In this document: positions 7,702 to 16,607 of the stretch, piece by piece
How the letters are laid out: each line of letters starts with the position of its first letter
How positions within the stretch are numbered: position 1 is the stretch's first letter
NCBI GenBank assembly: GCA_900546665.1
Contig: URDY01000001.1
Location: forward strand, 186,001 to 250,000
From: an uncultured Paraprevotella sp.
GTDB taxonomy: Bacteria > Bacteroidota > Bacteroidia > Bacteroidales > Bacteroidaceae
Direction of reading: 5' to 3'
DNA length: 64,000 bases
The notes under the pieces: model-generated
Database searches by the model: none
Told to the model about the DNA's origin: nothing
The model's input: the letters and a program-made list of their open reading frames with translations, nothing else
Position numbers and translations under genes: made by a program

Positions 7702-8226
7702 TTTCAACAGTCTGGCAAATTCCCAAATCAGAATTCCACCCGTAACAGACACATTGAGAGAATGTTTGGTACCAAACTGAGGAATCTCAATACATCCGTC
7801 ACATTCATCTACCACATCCTGCTGCACGCCTTTCACTTCATTGCCTAAGATAATAGCATAACGTTTACCGGCCTGAGGTTTGAAATCCTGAAGCATGACA
7901 CTGCCTTCCACCTGTTCTACAGCCCACACTTCAACACCTTCGGCCTTTAATTGAGCCACAGCTTCCTGAGTCGTCTTAAAATAAGTCCATGATACAGAAT
8001 CTTCTGCACCGAGGGCTGTCTTGTGTATCTCTGCATGAGGAGGAGTAGCCGTAATACCACACAAATAAAGAGCTTCCACCCGAAAGGCATCCGATGAACG
8101 GAATACCGAACCTACGTTATATAAACTTCTCACTTGATCCAATACGACAATCAAAGGCAGTTTTTCAACCTGCTTGAATTCTTCGGCAGAAATTCTGTTC
8201 AGTTCCGTTATTTTCAGTTTTCTCAT
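7696..8226 (-). CDS. SpoU/TrmH-family RNA 2'-O-methyltransferase
   Basis: A SPOUT-fold methyltransferase. Visible signatures are the N-terminal motif 1 (VVLDQVRSLYNVGSVFRSSDAF), motif 2 (YAIILGNEVKGV) and motif 3 (IPQFGTKHSLNVSVTGGILIWEF), which together form the knotted SAM pocket and supply the conserved Arg, Asn and Glu. At about 176 residues it lacks the N-terminal RNA-binding extension of RlmB, so the RNA target (tRNA or rRNA) cannot be named. The start MRKLKITELN at 8226 is chosen; in-frame ATGs at 8238 and 8250 would add residues of low conservation. Its 3' end overlaps the DUF4294 gene by six bases, tail to tail. Confidence 0.9.
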   Translation of the reverse strand: MRKLKITELNRISAEEFKQVEKLPLIVVLDQVRSLYNVGSVFRSSDAFRVEALYLCGITATPPHAEIHKTALGAEDSVSWTYFKTTQEAVAQLKAEGVEVWAVEQVEGSVMLQDFKPQAGKRYAIILGNEVKGVQQDVVDECDGCIEIPQFGTKHSLNVSVTGGILIWEFARLLKL

Positions 8227-8447
8227 CTTTTTGACCATTATATTCAGCAAATATACAAAAACTGTAGAAAACTATTTTAAAACCCGTTTATAAATTATCC
8301 ATAGATTTTTTAAAATAAATTTGGCTGGTATTATTTCATCTGCGTTACACAAATATTTCAAACCACAAAAAAAGTTACGAAAAGATTAAAACGAAGTATC
8401 AACGGCAATTTCATCAGTTTTCTGTTCTTATTTTCCCTTAAAGTTTT

Positions 8448-8455
8448 TAACTTTG
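8448..8455 (+). promoter_or_regulatory. -7 promoter box (TAACTTTG) for the nadA leader
   Basis: Exact TAnnTTTG. The predicted start site is near 8460, giving a leader of about 220 bases before nadA, long compared with the other genes in this window. Confidence 0.5.
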
Positions 8456-8459
8456 CGTT

Positions 8460-8683
8460 TATCAACATGATGTTGATATCTCAAATAAGAATGAAATGAA
8501 AGCCTTATAATCAGGAGAGTTCAAAAGACAAATACCGTTGATAAAATGATAATAAGCCTACTTCGTTATTTAATAACTTAAAAAGCAAATTTTTGCCTTT
8601 TTTTTTCTTAACATAATTAACTAACTATTATCATTAACATAAGATTTTTCTAAAAATTAAAAACTAAATATATTATAATAGAT
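8460..8683 (+). promoter_or_regulatory. Structured 5' leader of nadA, possible attenuator
   Basis: The predicted transcript opens with a perfect hairpin, TATCAACA-TGA-TGTTGATA (8460-8478). About 100 bases later comes a terminator-like element: AAAAAGCAAA/TTTTGCCTTTTT with a one-base bulge, running into a T9-rich tract (about 8580-8607), still 75 bases ahead of the nadA start. No open frame links the two. This could be an attenuation control on nadA or a short independent RNA; I recognise no known riboswitch class. Confidence 0.45.
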
Positions 8684-9676
8684 ATGATCAAGAAAGAGTG
8701 GTTAGAAAAAGGGTATGTGGATGAACCCATAGCAGAAGGTACGGATCTGAAAACAGAAATCAGAAATCTGTGTAAGCAGAAGAATGCCGTTATCATGGCG
8801 CACTATTATACGGAAGGTGTGATTCAGGATCTGGCGGATTTTGTTGGTGACAGTCTGGCACTGGCACAAAAAGCAGCCAAGACGGATGCTGATATCATCG
8901 TCATGTGTGGTGTGCATTTTATGGGAGAGACAAACAAGATTCTGTGTCCGGACAAGAAAGTGCTGGTTCCGGATCTGAACGCCACATGCTCGTTGGCTGA
9001 AAGTTGTCCGGCAGATGAGTTTGCAGCCTTTGTCCAGGCACATCCCGGTCATACGGTTATCTCTTATGTAAATACTACAGCTGCAACCAAGGCTGTAACA
9101 GATGTGGTAGTGACTTCCAGCAATGCCCGTCAGATAGTGGAAAGTTTGCCTGCTGATGAGAAAATCATTTTTGGTCCTGACCGTAATCTGGGTAATTATA
9201 TCAATTCTATCACCGGTCGACAGATGGTGTTGTGGAATGGTGCATGCCATGTGCATGAAAAATTCTCCGTAGCGAAGATTGTGGAATTGAAGGCGGCACA
9301 TCCTGATGCGAAAGTTCTGGCTCATCCTGAATGCAAGGGAGCCGTGCTAAAGCTGGCTGATGTAGTCGGATCAACAGCCGCTTTGCTGAAATACGCCATT
9401 CAGAATGAAAGCCGGGAATTTATCGTCGCTACGGAAAGCGGAATTTTGCACGAGATGCAGAAAGCCTGTCCTGAAAAGACTTTCATTCCTGCTCCTCCAG
9501 AGGACAGTACCTGTGCCTGCAACGAATGTAATTATATGCGTTTGATTACATTGCAGAAACTTTATAATACATTGAAATATGAATGGCCTGAAATTACGGT
9601 GGATCCTGAGATTGCAGCCAAAGCTGTCAGACCTATTCACAGAATGTTGGATATATCCGAAAAATTAGGGTTATGA
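8684..9676 (+). CDS. nadA: Quinolinate synthase NadA
   Basis: Condenses iminoaspartate with dihydroxyacetone phosphate to quinolinate in de novo NAD synthesis, using a 4Fe-4S cluster. 330 residues, normal for the family. Landmarks are AHYYTEGVIQDLADFVGDSL near residue 39, MGETNKIL at 80, and cluster-ligand cysteines at C102 (ATCSLAE), C188 (NGACHVHEKF) and one of C277/C279/C282 (STCACNECNYM). GPDRNLGNYI and AHPECKGAVL complete the active site. Neither nadB nor nadC is adjacent. The next gene overlaps by 4 bases (ATGA), so nadA heads a coupled transcript with sugar-modification genes. Confidence 0.97.
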   Translation: MIKKEWLEKGYVDEPIAEGTDLKTEIRNLCKQKNAVIMAHYYTEGVIQDLADFVGDSLALAQKAAKTDADIIVMCGVHFMGETNKILCPDKKVLVPDLNATCSLAESCPADEFAAFVQAHPGHTVISYVNTTAATKAVTDVVVTSSNARQIVESLPADEKIIFGPDRNLGNYINSITGRQMVLWNGACHVHEKFSVAKIVELKAAHPDAKVLAHPECKGAVLKLADVVGSTAALLKYAIQNESREFIVATESGILHEMQKACPEKTFIPAPPEDSTCACNECNYMRLITLQKLYNTLKYEWPEITVDPEIAAKAVRPIHRMLDISEKLGL

Positions 9677-10065
9677 CAGACCGTCTGAAAACGTTTACTG
9701 ATCCCAGAGGCTGTCTGACGGTGGCTGAAATGGAAAAAGAAGTGCCTTTTCTGGTCCGGAGGGTTTATTGGATCTACAATGTACCCGCCGGACAGGAAAG
9801 AGGTAAGCATGCCAACAGAATTACGCACCAGTATCTGGTGGCTGTGAAAGGCTATGTGAAAATTTGTCTGGAGAACAGGGAGGGGCGTCAGACGTATTGT
9901 CTGGATTCACCGGATAAAGGACTTCATATTCCTCCTTTGACATGGAATGAACTGCTGGAATTCTCATCGGATGCAGTCCTTCTCGTATTGTCATCCCATC
10001 CATATCAGCCAGAGATGTATATTAATTCATACGAAGAATTTCTTAGTCTGATTCATCAAAAATGA
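9673..10065 (+). CDS. FdtA/QdtA (WxcM-like) cupin, putative nucleotide-sugar ketoisomerase
   Basis: A 130-residue single-domain cupin of the family that isomerises dTDP-4-keto-6-deoxyglucose to the 3-keto form for amino-sugar synthesis. Supporting features are VYWIYNVPAGQERGKHAN, HQYLVAVKGYVKICLEN, HIPPLTWNELLEFSSDAVLL and the closing YINSYEEFL. Family members usually have RGxHAH and WHE; here these read RGKHAN and WNE, so two conserved histidines are asparagine. In QdtA/FdtA the second histidine of HAH is thought to be catalytic, so activity is uncertain. Starts inside the nadA stop (ATGA) and its own stop overlaps the next start, indicating tight translational coupling. Confidence 0.82.
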   Translation: MTDRLKTFTDPRGCLTVAEMEKEVPFLVRRVYWIYNVPAGQERGKHANRITHQYLVAVKGYVKICLENREGRQTYCLDSPDKGLHIPPLTWNELLEFSSDAVLLVLSSHPYQPEMYINSYEEFLSLIHQK

Positions 10066-11030
10066 AATCGTCCGGTCAATGGGAAATAACTCCCTATACT
10101 TCTTCCTGCAAAGCGGAGTGGGATGCATTTGTACGGACTTCGCGTAACGGCACGTTTTTATTTATGCGTGATTATATGGATTATCACGCAGACCGGTTTC
10201 GTGACTGTTCATTAATGGCCCGTTATGGTGGAAAACTGCATGCTTTATTGCCTGCGCATCTGTCAGGAAAACGTTTTTGCAGTCACAAGGGACTGACTTA
10301 TGGCGGTGTAGTAACGGATGATAAAATGACAGCTTCGCTTATGCTGTCACTTTTCGATCAGGTGATCTGTTATCTGAGAACAATCGGGGTGGAAACCTGG
10401 GTATATGCTCCTGTGCCTTATATTTATGCCAGATATCCGAGTGAAGAAGACCTTTATGCCTTGTTCCGTCATGGAGCTTGTCTGTCGGAACGTAAGATAT
10501 CAACCGTTATACCTTCCGATTGTGGAAAACCTTTCAGTACACTCCGGAAAAGAAAGGTGAAACATGCCCGGGCCTGTGGACTGACTGTAAGACAAAGTGA
10601 TGATTTTGTCGGTTTTTGGAGTATATTGGAGGATAATCTCAAACAGAGACACCAGGCTTCGCCTGTACATTCTTTGGATGAAATCAGATTACTTCATCAG
10701 CGTTTTCCGTCACAGATCCTTTTGTATGTGGTCACGGATTCACAGGGAGGTCTTTTGGCTGGTACGGTACTTTATCTTACGGAAAAGGTGGTTCACGTAC
10801 AGTATATCGGTTCTACTCCGGAAGGAAGAGAACTGGGGGCTGTAGATTTGCTGTTTGACCATCTGATCCATCATGTTTATCAAGGGGTTCCTTATTTTGA
10901 CATGGGTACGTCGGTGGAAGACGGTGGTCGTTGGCTGAATGAAGGTCTTATTTTTCAAAAGGAGGGATTTGGTGGACGTGCTGTCGTGTATGATACTTAT
11001 GAATTGGAGATAAGAACAAATAAAGGTTAA
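10062..11030 (+). CDS. FemAB/GNAT-like acyltransferase
   Basis: A 322-residue protein resembling the FemABX/peptidoglycan-bridge and acetyltransferase-like proteins found in surface-polysaccharide clusters. It has a GNAT-like double domain: an N-terminal half with [15 protein letters not shown] and GGVVTDDK, and a C-terminal half with [49 protein letters not shown] and [19 protein letters not shown]. Sandwiched between a cupin isomerase and a sugar aminotransferase, it could acylate an amino-sugar, a role that FdtC-type hexapeptide acetyltransferases play elsewhere; that is inference from position. Overlaps the upstream gene by 4 bases. Confidence 0.8.
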   Translation: MKSSGQWEITPYTSSCKAEWDAFVRTSRNGTFLFMRDYMDYHADRFRDCSLMARYGGKLHALLPAHLSGKRFCSHKGLTYGGVVTDDKMTASLMLSLFDQVICYLRTIGVETWVYAPVPYIYARYPSEEDLYALFRHGACLSERKISTVIPSDCGKPFSTLRKRKVKHARACGLTVRQSDDFVGFWSILEDNLKQRHQASPVHSLDEIRLLHQRFPSQILLYVVTDSQGGLLAGTVLYLTEKVVHVQYIGSTPEGRELGAVDLLFDHLIHHVYQGVPYFDMGTSVEDGGRWLNEGLIFQKEGFGGRAVVYDTYELEIRTNKG

Positions 11031-11073
11031 TCTGGAATTATTGTCAATTGGTAGTCTGAAAAATGTAAGTCAG

Positions 11074-12177
11074 ATGGTGAAATATTTAGATCTGAAAAGA
11101 ATTAACGAGTCTTTTGAACCGGAATTGTCAGAGGCTGTGATGAAAGTGGCCCGTTCGGGTTGGTATCTCTTTGGTGAGGAAGTGAGCCGTTTTGAACAAA
11201 CGTTCGCCCGTTATTGTGGTGTGGAACATTGTGTAGGAGTGGGAAACGGCCTGGATGCCCTGACGCTTATATTGATGTCGTATATCAGTTTGGGACGATT
11301 ACAGCGGGGAGATGAAGTCATTGTACCGGCCAATACGTATATCGCTTCGATTCTGTCTGTCATTCGTGCAGGGCTGACACCGGTGTTTTGTGAACCGGAA
11401 CTGGAAACCTGTAATATTGATCCCAGTCGCATTGAAGAATTGCTCACAGAGCGCACCAAAGTGATCATGGTGGTCCATTTGTATGGCAGGGTATGCAGAA
11501 TGTCTGAAATCAACGCTATTGCACGCCAGAGAGGGCTTTTGGTTGTGGAAGACTGTGCTCAGGCTCATGGAGCATGTGAAAATGGTATCAAGGTGGGTGC
11601 GTTGGGTGATGCGGCAGGATTCAGTTTTTATCCCGGCAAGAATCTGGGTGCTCTTGGTGATGCCGGAGCCGTTACGACCAATGACAGGGAATTGTCTGAT
11701 CGTGTGCGAGTGTTGGCCAATTATGGTTCTTCGGCCAAATATGTTCATCCTTATATTGGTATCAACAGCCGTATGGATGAGATACAGGCGGCTGCATTGA
11801 ATGTCAAACTGGGGCGTCTGGATAAAGATAATGAAAAGCGAAGGAAAATAGCCTGTGAATACCATGACAGGATAAAGAATCCTTTGGTCAGAGTGCCTGA
11901 TTTTGATACGGAAGGACGGTCACATGTTTTTCATATTCTGACTGTTTTTTCAGCGGAGCGTGACCGCTTACAGCGTTTTCTGACAGAGCAGGGAATTCAG
12001 ACACTGGTGCACTACCCTATTCCTCCCCATCGTCAGGAAGCTCTTGACCGGTATGCTGCCTTATCGCTTCCGATAACGGAGCAGATTCATCGGGAAGAGT
12101 TGAGTCTGCCAATGTCACCGTTGTTGGAAACAGATGAAATAACACAAGTCATTAATGCCGTCAATGCTTTTGTTTAA
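11074..12177 (+). CDS. DegT/DnrJ/EryC1-family PLP sugar aminotransferase
   Basis: A fold-type I PLP aminotransferase acting on keto-sugar nucleotides. ATG 11074 ([18 protein letters not shown]) is taken as the start; an upstream TTG at 11041 is less likely. Motifs: [57 protein letters not shown] (cofactor Asp), and [15 protein letters not shown] with the Schiff-base lysine. Length about 367 residues is usual. With the FdtA-like cupin two genes upstream it resembles a 3-amino-3,6-dideoxyhexose (FdtB-like) pair. No dTDP-glucose synthase or dehydratase is in the window, so substrate would have to come from elsewhere. Confidence 0.93.
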   Translation: MVKYLDLKRINESFEPELSEAVMKVARSGWYLFGEEVSRFEQTFARYCGVEHCVGVGNGLDALTLILMSYISLGRLQRGDEVIVPANTYIASILSVIRAGLTPVFCEPELETCNIDPSRIEELLTERTKVIMVVHLYGRVCRMSEINAIARQRGLLVVEDCAQAHGACENGIKVGALGDAAGFSFYPGKNLGALGDAGAVTTNDRELSDRVRVLANYGSSAKYVHPYIGINSRMDEIQAAALNVKLGRLDKDNEKRRKIACEYHDRIKNPLVRVPDFDTEGRSHVFHILTVFSAERDRLQRFLTEQGIQTLVHYPIPPHRQEALDRYAALSLPITEQIHREELSLPMSPLLETDEITQVINAVNAFV

Positions 12178-12192
12178 AGCGTTGACGGCATT
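12154..12192 (+). terminator. Long hairpin straddling the aminotransferase stop codon
   Basis: AATGCCGTCAATGCTTT and AAAGCGTTGACGGCATT form a 17-bp stem with one wobble pair around TGTT; the TAA stop (12175-12177) lies in the 3' arm. No clear T-run follows, so it may act as a stabilising or Rho-assisted end rather than a classical terminator. Confidence 0.55.
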
Positions 12193-12216
12193 GCATAAGA
12201 GGGCTTGGGGATATGG

Positions 12217-13524
12217 TCAGTCGTCTTCCTGTCCTTTGGGTACTTCCGGAAGGATGAGGTGACTGATTTTTTTCAGATAATAATTTCTCAGGGTGTTCCA
12301 TTCATAATAAGGAGCGGTCTTGCTCTCGACAGGAAGTGTGACTTCCTTTTCATTAAGAAGAGCTTTGACCAGTATGTCTTTCCGGTTTTTGCCTTTACAA
12401 TAGAATATCAATTGTAAATTGGCGCACATAGGAATCAGTTCATACGTTTTATAGTAAAGAGGAATCTCATTCCACTGGTCTGTCGCTTTGTCAAACTGGT
12501 TGATTTCCATCAGACTGATAAGTGGAGCCAGATTAGTATCGTGTCCGAATCTCAGAGTAACGCATGCTTGTGAGGAGGTAATGGCCGTATCGGCTGTAGA
12601 TATGATATTCTGAAGCAGGTTACGTGCCAGATTGGGCATTTTGTGCTGACTGAGTGGTGACGGACCTTTCTCATAATACCATTCGAAGTTGTTTCTTTGC
12701 CACAGTTCATAAAGTTCATCTTTAGTGAAGAGAAAAGCCAGGTCTTCCTGATTGTACGAACTTTGGCTTATACCGTGTAGTTCGAATATTTCCTGCATTA
12801 GTATTTCCGGACAATCAATACTGTCCCTAATGAACTTTTCATTGTTGAAAAGTTGATGCATCAGTCTGTCGGGATGGATAAAAAGACTGTCCGCCACGGC
12901 ATATATGGAATCTGCCTTGGCAGTATATTTTTGGGTGTAAGGCTTGTTCTTGTATTTGATGTAATAGCTGTCAGCAAGACTGGCATCAGTCGTGATATTC
13001 AATTTCGGGGACAATCCTTTAAGTTCTATGCAGGCTGCTGTCATGGAGAGAAAAGCACGTGTCTTATAGGTTGAACGGGCATCAACATGTGTACCGGCCT
13101 TGAATAATTGCGGATAGTTTTCAAACATGCGTCTAGCCAGATCCCTGTGCTGTTGTGCACCTTTCGGGGTCAGTTCACCATAACGGTTTTGGGCTGAGGC
13201 TGCCAATTGTTCGATAATGGCTTTGGCTTTCTTTCCGTCAGGTGTTAAATGATTTAACCTTTCTGCCATTGTAAGATAATGGAGAGGATGCTCATATTTT
13301 TCGGCATCTGTCAGATAGCGTGATCCATGACGGGCATAAGTACTGATGTAGAAAGGAGTATACCCTACCGGGACAGGCGTTCCTGGATTTACCGGATTTT
13401 CGTATGCCATGTATTTTCCTGCGGCCAAATTGGGTCGTTTTTCTATATCCTGCCGTGCACTTTGTGCATTGATGTGAATGGAATTAAGTCCTACCCATAC
13501 GGTAAAAAGAATGCTAAGCTTCAT
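12217..13524 (-). CDS. Secreted histidine-type (branch 2) acid phosphatase
   Basis: Start MKLSILFTVWVGLNSIHINAQS gives a signal peptide; an ATG 21 bases upstream is an alternative. The catalytic RHGSR at residues 65-69 (nucleophilic histidine) and the distal FGHDTNLAPL (His-Asp proton donor) define a branch-2 histidine phosphatase, the group holding acid phosphatases and phytases. The HD form, rather than HAE, points to an acid phosphatase/phytase-like rather than MINPP-like enzyme; the physiological substrate is not known. About 435 residues, likely periplasmic. Convergent with the aminotransferase gene. Confidence 0.88.
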   Translation of the reverse strand: MKLSILFTVWVGLNSIHINAQSARQDIEKRPNLAAGKYMAYENPVNPGTPVPVGYTPFYISTYARHGSRYLTDAEKYEHPLHYLTMAERLNHLTPDGKKAKAIIEQLAASAQNRYGELTPKGAQQHRDLARRMFENYPQLFKAGTHVDARSTYKTRAFLSMTAACIELKGLSPKLNITTDASLADSYYIKYKNKPYTQKYTAKADSIYAVADSLFIHPDRLMHQLFNNEKFIRDSIDCPEILMQEIFELHGISQSSYNQEDLAFLFTKDELYELWQRNNFEWYYEKGPSPLSQHKMPNLARNLLQNIISTADTAITSSQACVTLRFGHDTNLAPLISLMEINQFDKATDQWNEIPLYYKTYELIPMCANLQLIFYCKGKNRKDILVKALLNEKEVTLPVESKTAPYYEWNTLRNYYLKKISHLILPEVPKGQEDD

Positions 13525-13665
13525 ATTACAATTATTTTTCTGCAAAAATACATGGAGTATTGCAGAAAAAAATCATGTTCAGATCTCGTTTTTGTTCACC
13601 AGAATCTTATTTTCATTCCTATTTCATCATTTTGAAACAAGAATGAAAAATCTGAAGTTCTTCTG

Positions 13666-13694
13666 GGAAAAAGATGCCATATTAGAGTATGGCT
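13666..13694 (-). terminator. Probable terminator of the leuS-porZ operon
   Basis: On the minus strand GCCATA-CTCTAA-TATGGC is followed by ATCTTTTTCC, just past the porZ stop. The stem is short (6 bp). Confidence 0.5.
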
Positions 13695-13700
13695 GTGAAA

Positions 13701-15995
13701 TCAGCGTATAAAGGTGATTCGGGTTACTACACTTTCTTTTCCGTCACTGGTGCTGGCAATGACATTATAAACGCCTGATGCAACCCTCTGACCGCTTTTG
13801 GTACGTCCGTTCCAGGTAAACAATCCGCCATTTGAAGTGCCTTCGTAAATGAGTTGGCCAGTGACAGAAGTAATCTTGACATTGGCATTATCTGTCAGAC
13901 CAGTTACACTGACCAGACCGTTATAATCCGGTCTGACCGGATTAGGAAATGCGTGGATAAGATCTTTTTCAAGCGTTTCTGACGGTGTATTGGCATCGCT
14001 GGTGTATGATATCAGACCGTTGGTCGTTCCTATCATGACAACTCCGGTTTTCGGGTCTATGGCTATGCTTTGTATACTGTTGGACAACAAGGGGGAATTG
14101 TCAGTAGTGAAATGCTGTAACATTTCCTGTCCGTCGGCACTGACCAGATAGACACCGTTATTGGAAGTACCTAACCATTTACGGTTGGCTGCGTCTATTG
14201 TGATCGCCGTGATGGGAATACCGCTGAGCAGGTAATCCGCATAGTTGGTTCCGTCATTTCTGGCTATCTTGATTTGTTCGAATCTGAAGTCGTTGTCGGT
14301 AAATTCATCCGGATTGGTAATGACGAAAGGCCCAGAGCTGGTACCGACCCAAAGTTGTCCGGACAAGTCTTCGGTAATGGTATAAAATTCATCCGGGGTG
14401 TATTGGGTACCATCCTGATTGGTGATGGATGTGCGCAGATAATGGGTGTCGTCGGCTGTATTTTCGATGGTTCCATTATAGTCCAGGAAGAAAACGCCGG
14501 CGTTTTCCATTCTTCTTGAGGTCATCCAGAGACGGCCTTTACGGTCGAAAATGATCATATCGCAGACGTCTGCACCGGCTATTTCCGGATAGTAGAGACT
14601 GGTCCATGTACCGTCGGCTTTCAGGATATTGAGAATGGTATCAACTTCATTATTGCTCATCCAAAGGTTTCCGTCCTTATCGTAAATGAGTGCTGTACAT
14701 CTGACATATTCCAATGGATTAGGTACATTGGGGAGCACTGTCCTCAAGGTACTGTTGGTATAATCGTATTTCTTTATGAATTTGAGATCCTTAAATTCGT
14801 AAAGACCGCGTTGGGTTGATGAAATAAAATGGTGAGTCGGGTCATTAGGATCCTGTGCTATAGCGGTCAGGTCTGTGTATTTCAGATTGGTTGCTTCCGT
14901 AATACCTTCTTCGCTGAAATTAGACCAGGTATTGTTTTCGTAATACATGGCTGTGCCTTCATAGACTGTATTGTTATAATTATGATATCCTCCGGCTACA
15001 AGCAGACGGTCTCCTGTATAGCTCATTCTGCAAAAATAATCTCTTATTGGGCTGTTAGGCTGTATGGGTGAACCATAGGCTTGCCATGAGTCATTTTCCA
15101 GTTTGTAGGCCTGCATGCCGTTCATTTCTTCACTGGCCCAATATATGCCGTTCTGATAGGTCAGATTTTTGAATTGATTGTTGCCGGCAATTTTCTGATA
15201 AGTAGTCGGAGTATTCAGCAAATAGGTATTTTGTGAGGAGCCTGTAATGACCATTTGTGAATGGGACGTCATATAACTGCACTTGTCTTTAATGATGGAA
15301 ACATATTCCATATTACGGTTCAGACGATAGAGTCCATCGTTTTTACGCAGGCAAATCAGTTCGTTCTGAAAAAGAGTAATATCATCAAACGTAAAATTGC
15401 TGATCCTCGTCCAATTACTTTTATCCAATAAGTTATTAGAAAAGAGTCCTTTATAGCAGCCTTTGTTGGTGCTCATGTAGATGGCTTCATTATCGGCCAT
15501 ACAACATTTTACATTCTGGTCAATATTGTAGGTGTTCTTAAACTCTTCCTTTTCAAGATCAACCATTATTATGCCGAAATTAGTGCTGAGGAAAGCATTG
15601 GTACGGTATATGGAAACATGATTGATCTGAAGATTGGAATAATTTTTCTCCTTTAGCTGATTCAGATTGGTAACACTATTGTCCGGATAGATGAGATCAA
15701 TGTTTCCGTTAGAGTAAACTACCATCAATATATCCAGTTCCGTACAATAATTAATATAGGAAATATGACTGTCATGCAGATAGTTAACCCTGTCATAGAC
15801 GGTTATTTCCGTATCTTGCGTATTATAGCTGAAAAGATTGCCGTTGCAGAGGACATATATTTTATCGCCTGCCGGGATATTGGCAGTGACAATTTCCAAG
15901 GCCGGATAAGCTTGCCATGAACCGATAGCCTGTCCGTAAACCAAATTGATGTGTGCCCAAAAGAAGGCAAGCCATAAAATATATTTCCTTATCAT
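13701..15995 (-). CDS. porZ: PorZ-like beta-propeller protein with T9SS C-terminal domain
   Basis: A 764-residue exported protein (signal MIRKYILWLAFFWAHINLVYG) that begins IGSWQAYPALEIV and carries repeated beta-propeller blades of the two-component-regulator-propeller type (for example GLYEFKDLKFIKKYD, GNLWMSNNEVDTIL, GQLWVGTSSGPFVI, RKWLGTSNNGVYLVS). It ends in a type A sorting-like domain, AFPNPVRPDYNGLVSVTGL to VVTRITFIR. Size and architecture match PorZ of Porphyromonas gingivalis, a surface part of the type IX secretion attachment complex that handles anionic LPS. It is the last gene after leuS, two yitT genes and rdgB; spacing of 15 bases suggests one operon. Whether a functional T9SS exists here cannot be seen. 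Confidence 0.8.
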   Translation of the reverse strand: MIRKYILWLAFFWAHINLVYGQAIGSWQAYPALEIVTANIPAGDKIYVLCNGNLFSYNTQDTEITVYDRVNYLHDSHISYINYCTELDILMVVYSNGNIDLIYPDNSVTNLNQLKEKNYSNLQINHVSIYRTNAFLSTNFGIIMVDLEKEEFKNTYNIDQNVKCCMADNEAIYMSTNKGCYKGLFSNNLLDKSNWTRISNFTFDDITLFQNELICLRKNDGLYRLNRNMEYVSIIKDKCSYMTSHSQMVITGSSQNTYLLNTPTTYQKIAGNNQFKNLTYQNGIYWASEEMNGMQAYKLENDSWQAYGSPIQPNSPIRDYFCRMSYTGDRLLVAGGYHNYNNTVYEGTAMYYENNTWSNFSEEGITEATNLKYTDLTAIAQDPNDPTHHFISSTQRGLYEFKDLKFIKKYDYTNSTLRTVLPNVPNPLEYVRCTALIYDKDGNLWMSNNEVDTILNILKADGTWTSLYYPEIAGADVCDMIIFDRKGRLWMTSRRMENAGVFFLDYNGTIENTADDTHYLRTSITNQDGTQYTPDEFYTITEDLSGQLWVGTSSGPFVITNPDEFTDNDFRFEQIKIARNDGTNYADYLLSGIPITAITIDAANRKWLGTSNNGVYLVSADGQEMLQHFTTDNSPLLSNSIQSIAIDPKTGVVMIGTTNGLISYTSDANTPSETLEKDLIHAFPNPVRPDYNGLVSVTGLTDNANVKITSVTGQLIYEGTSNGGLFTWNGRTKSGQRVASGVYNVIASTSDGKESVVTRITFIR

Positions 15996-16010
15996 AAGCT
16001 TATGGTTTGA

Positions 16011-16595
16011 TTAATCTTGTTTTGAAGCCAGATATTCGCAAAGGCGTGCGACTGCCTGAGCGCGATGGCTTATTTTATTTTTGGTTTCTTCACCCAGTTC
16101 TGCAAATGTCTGATCATAACCGTCTGGCTGAAAAACAGGGTCATAACCAAATCCGGAATCGCCTTTTTTCTCACGCGTGATACTTCCGTTGACAATGCCT
16201 TCGAACTGATGTTCTCTACCCTCTTCTATTAACGAAATAATGGTACGGAATCTTGCCTTACGGTTGTCTTTTTCTTCCATTTCGTGCAGTAATTTACGCA
16301 TATTGGCTTGTGAATCGTGCTCTTCGCCGGCAAAACGTGCGGAATAGACTCCAGGTGCACCGTTTAATGCTTCTACTTCCAGTCCGGTATCGTCTGCAAA
16401 GCAATCCAGACCATAATGTTCAGAAATGTAGGCTGCTTTCAGATGGGCATTCCCTTCAAGAGTTTCAGCTGTTTCCGGTATATCAGCCTCACAGTTGATA
16501 TCCTTCAGACTGAGAATCTCTACTTTATCTCCGATAATAGCACGGATTTCATCCAATTTATGTTTGTTGTTGGTGGCAAAAACTAATTTTTTCAT
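16011..16595 (-). CDS. rdgB: XTP/dITP (non-canonical purine NTP) pyrophosphatase
   Basis: Hydrolyses dITP, XTP and related damaged purine nucleotides to monophosphates, preventing their incorporation into DNA. The 194 residues carry the Ham1/RdgB signatures: the N-terminal [15 protein letters not shown], the acidic [32 protein letters not shown], and the ending [13 protein letters not shown] with the Ser-His-Arg substrate motif. It lies 12 bases after the second yitT and 15 bases before porZ on the same strand. Confidence 0.97.
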   Translation of the reverse strand: MKKLVFATNNKHKLDEIRAIIGDKVEILSLKDINCEADIPETAETLEGNAHLKAAYISEHYGLDCFADDTGLEVEALNGAPGVYSARFAGEEHDSQANMRKLLHEMEEKDNRKARFRTIISLIEEGREHQFEGIVNGSITREKKGDSGFGYDPVFQPDGYDQTFAELGEETKNKISHRAQAVARLCEYLASKQD

Positions 16596-16607
16596 ATTTC
16601 AGCATTT

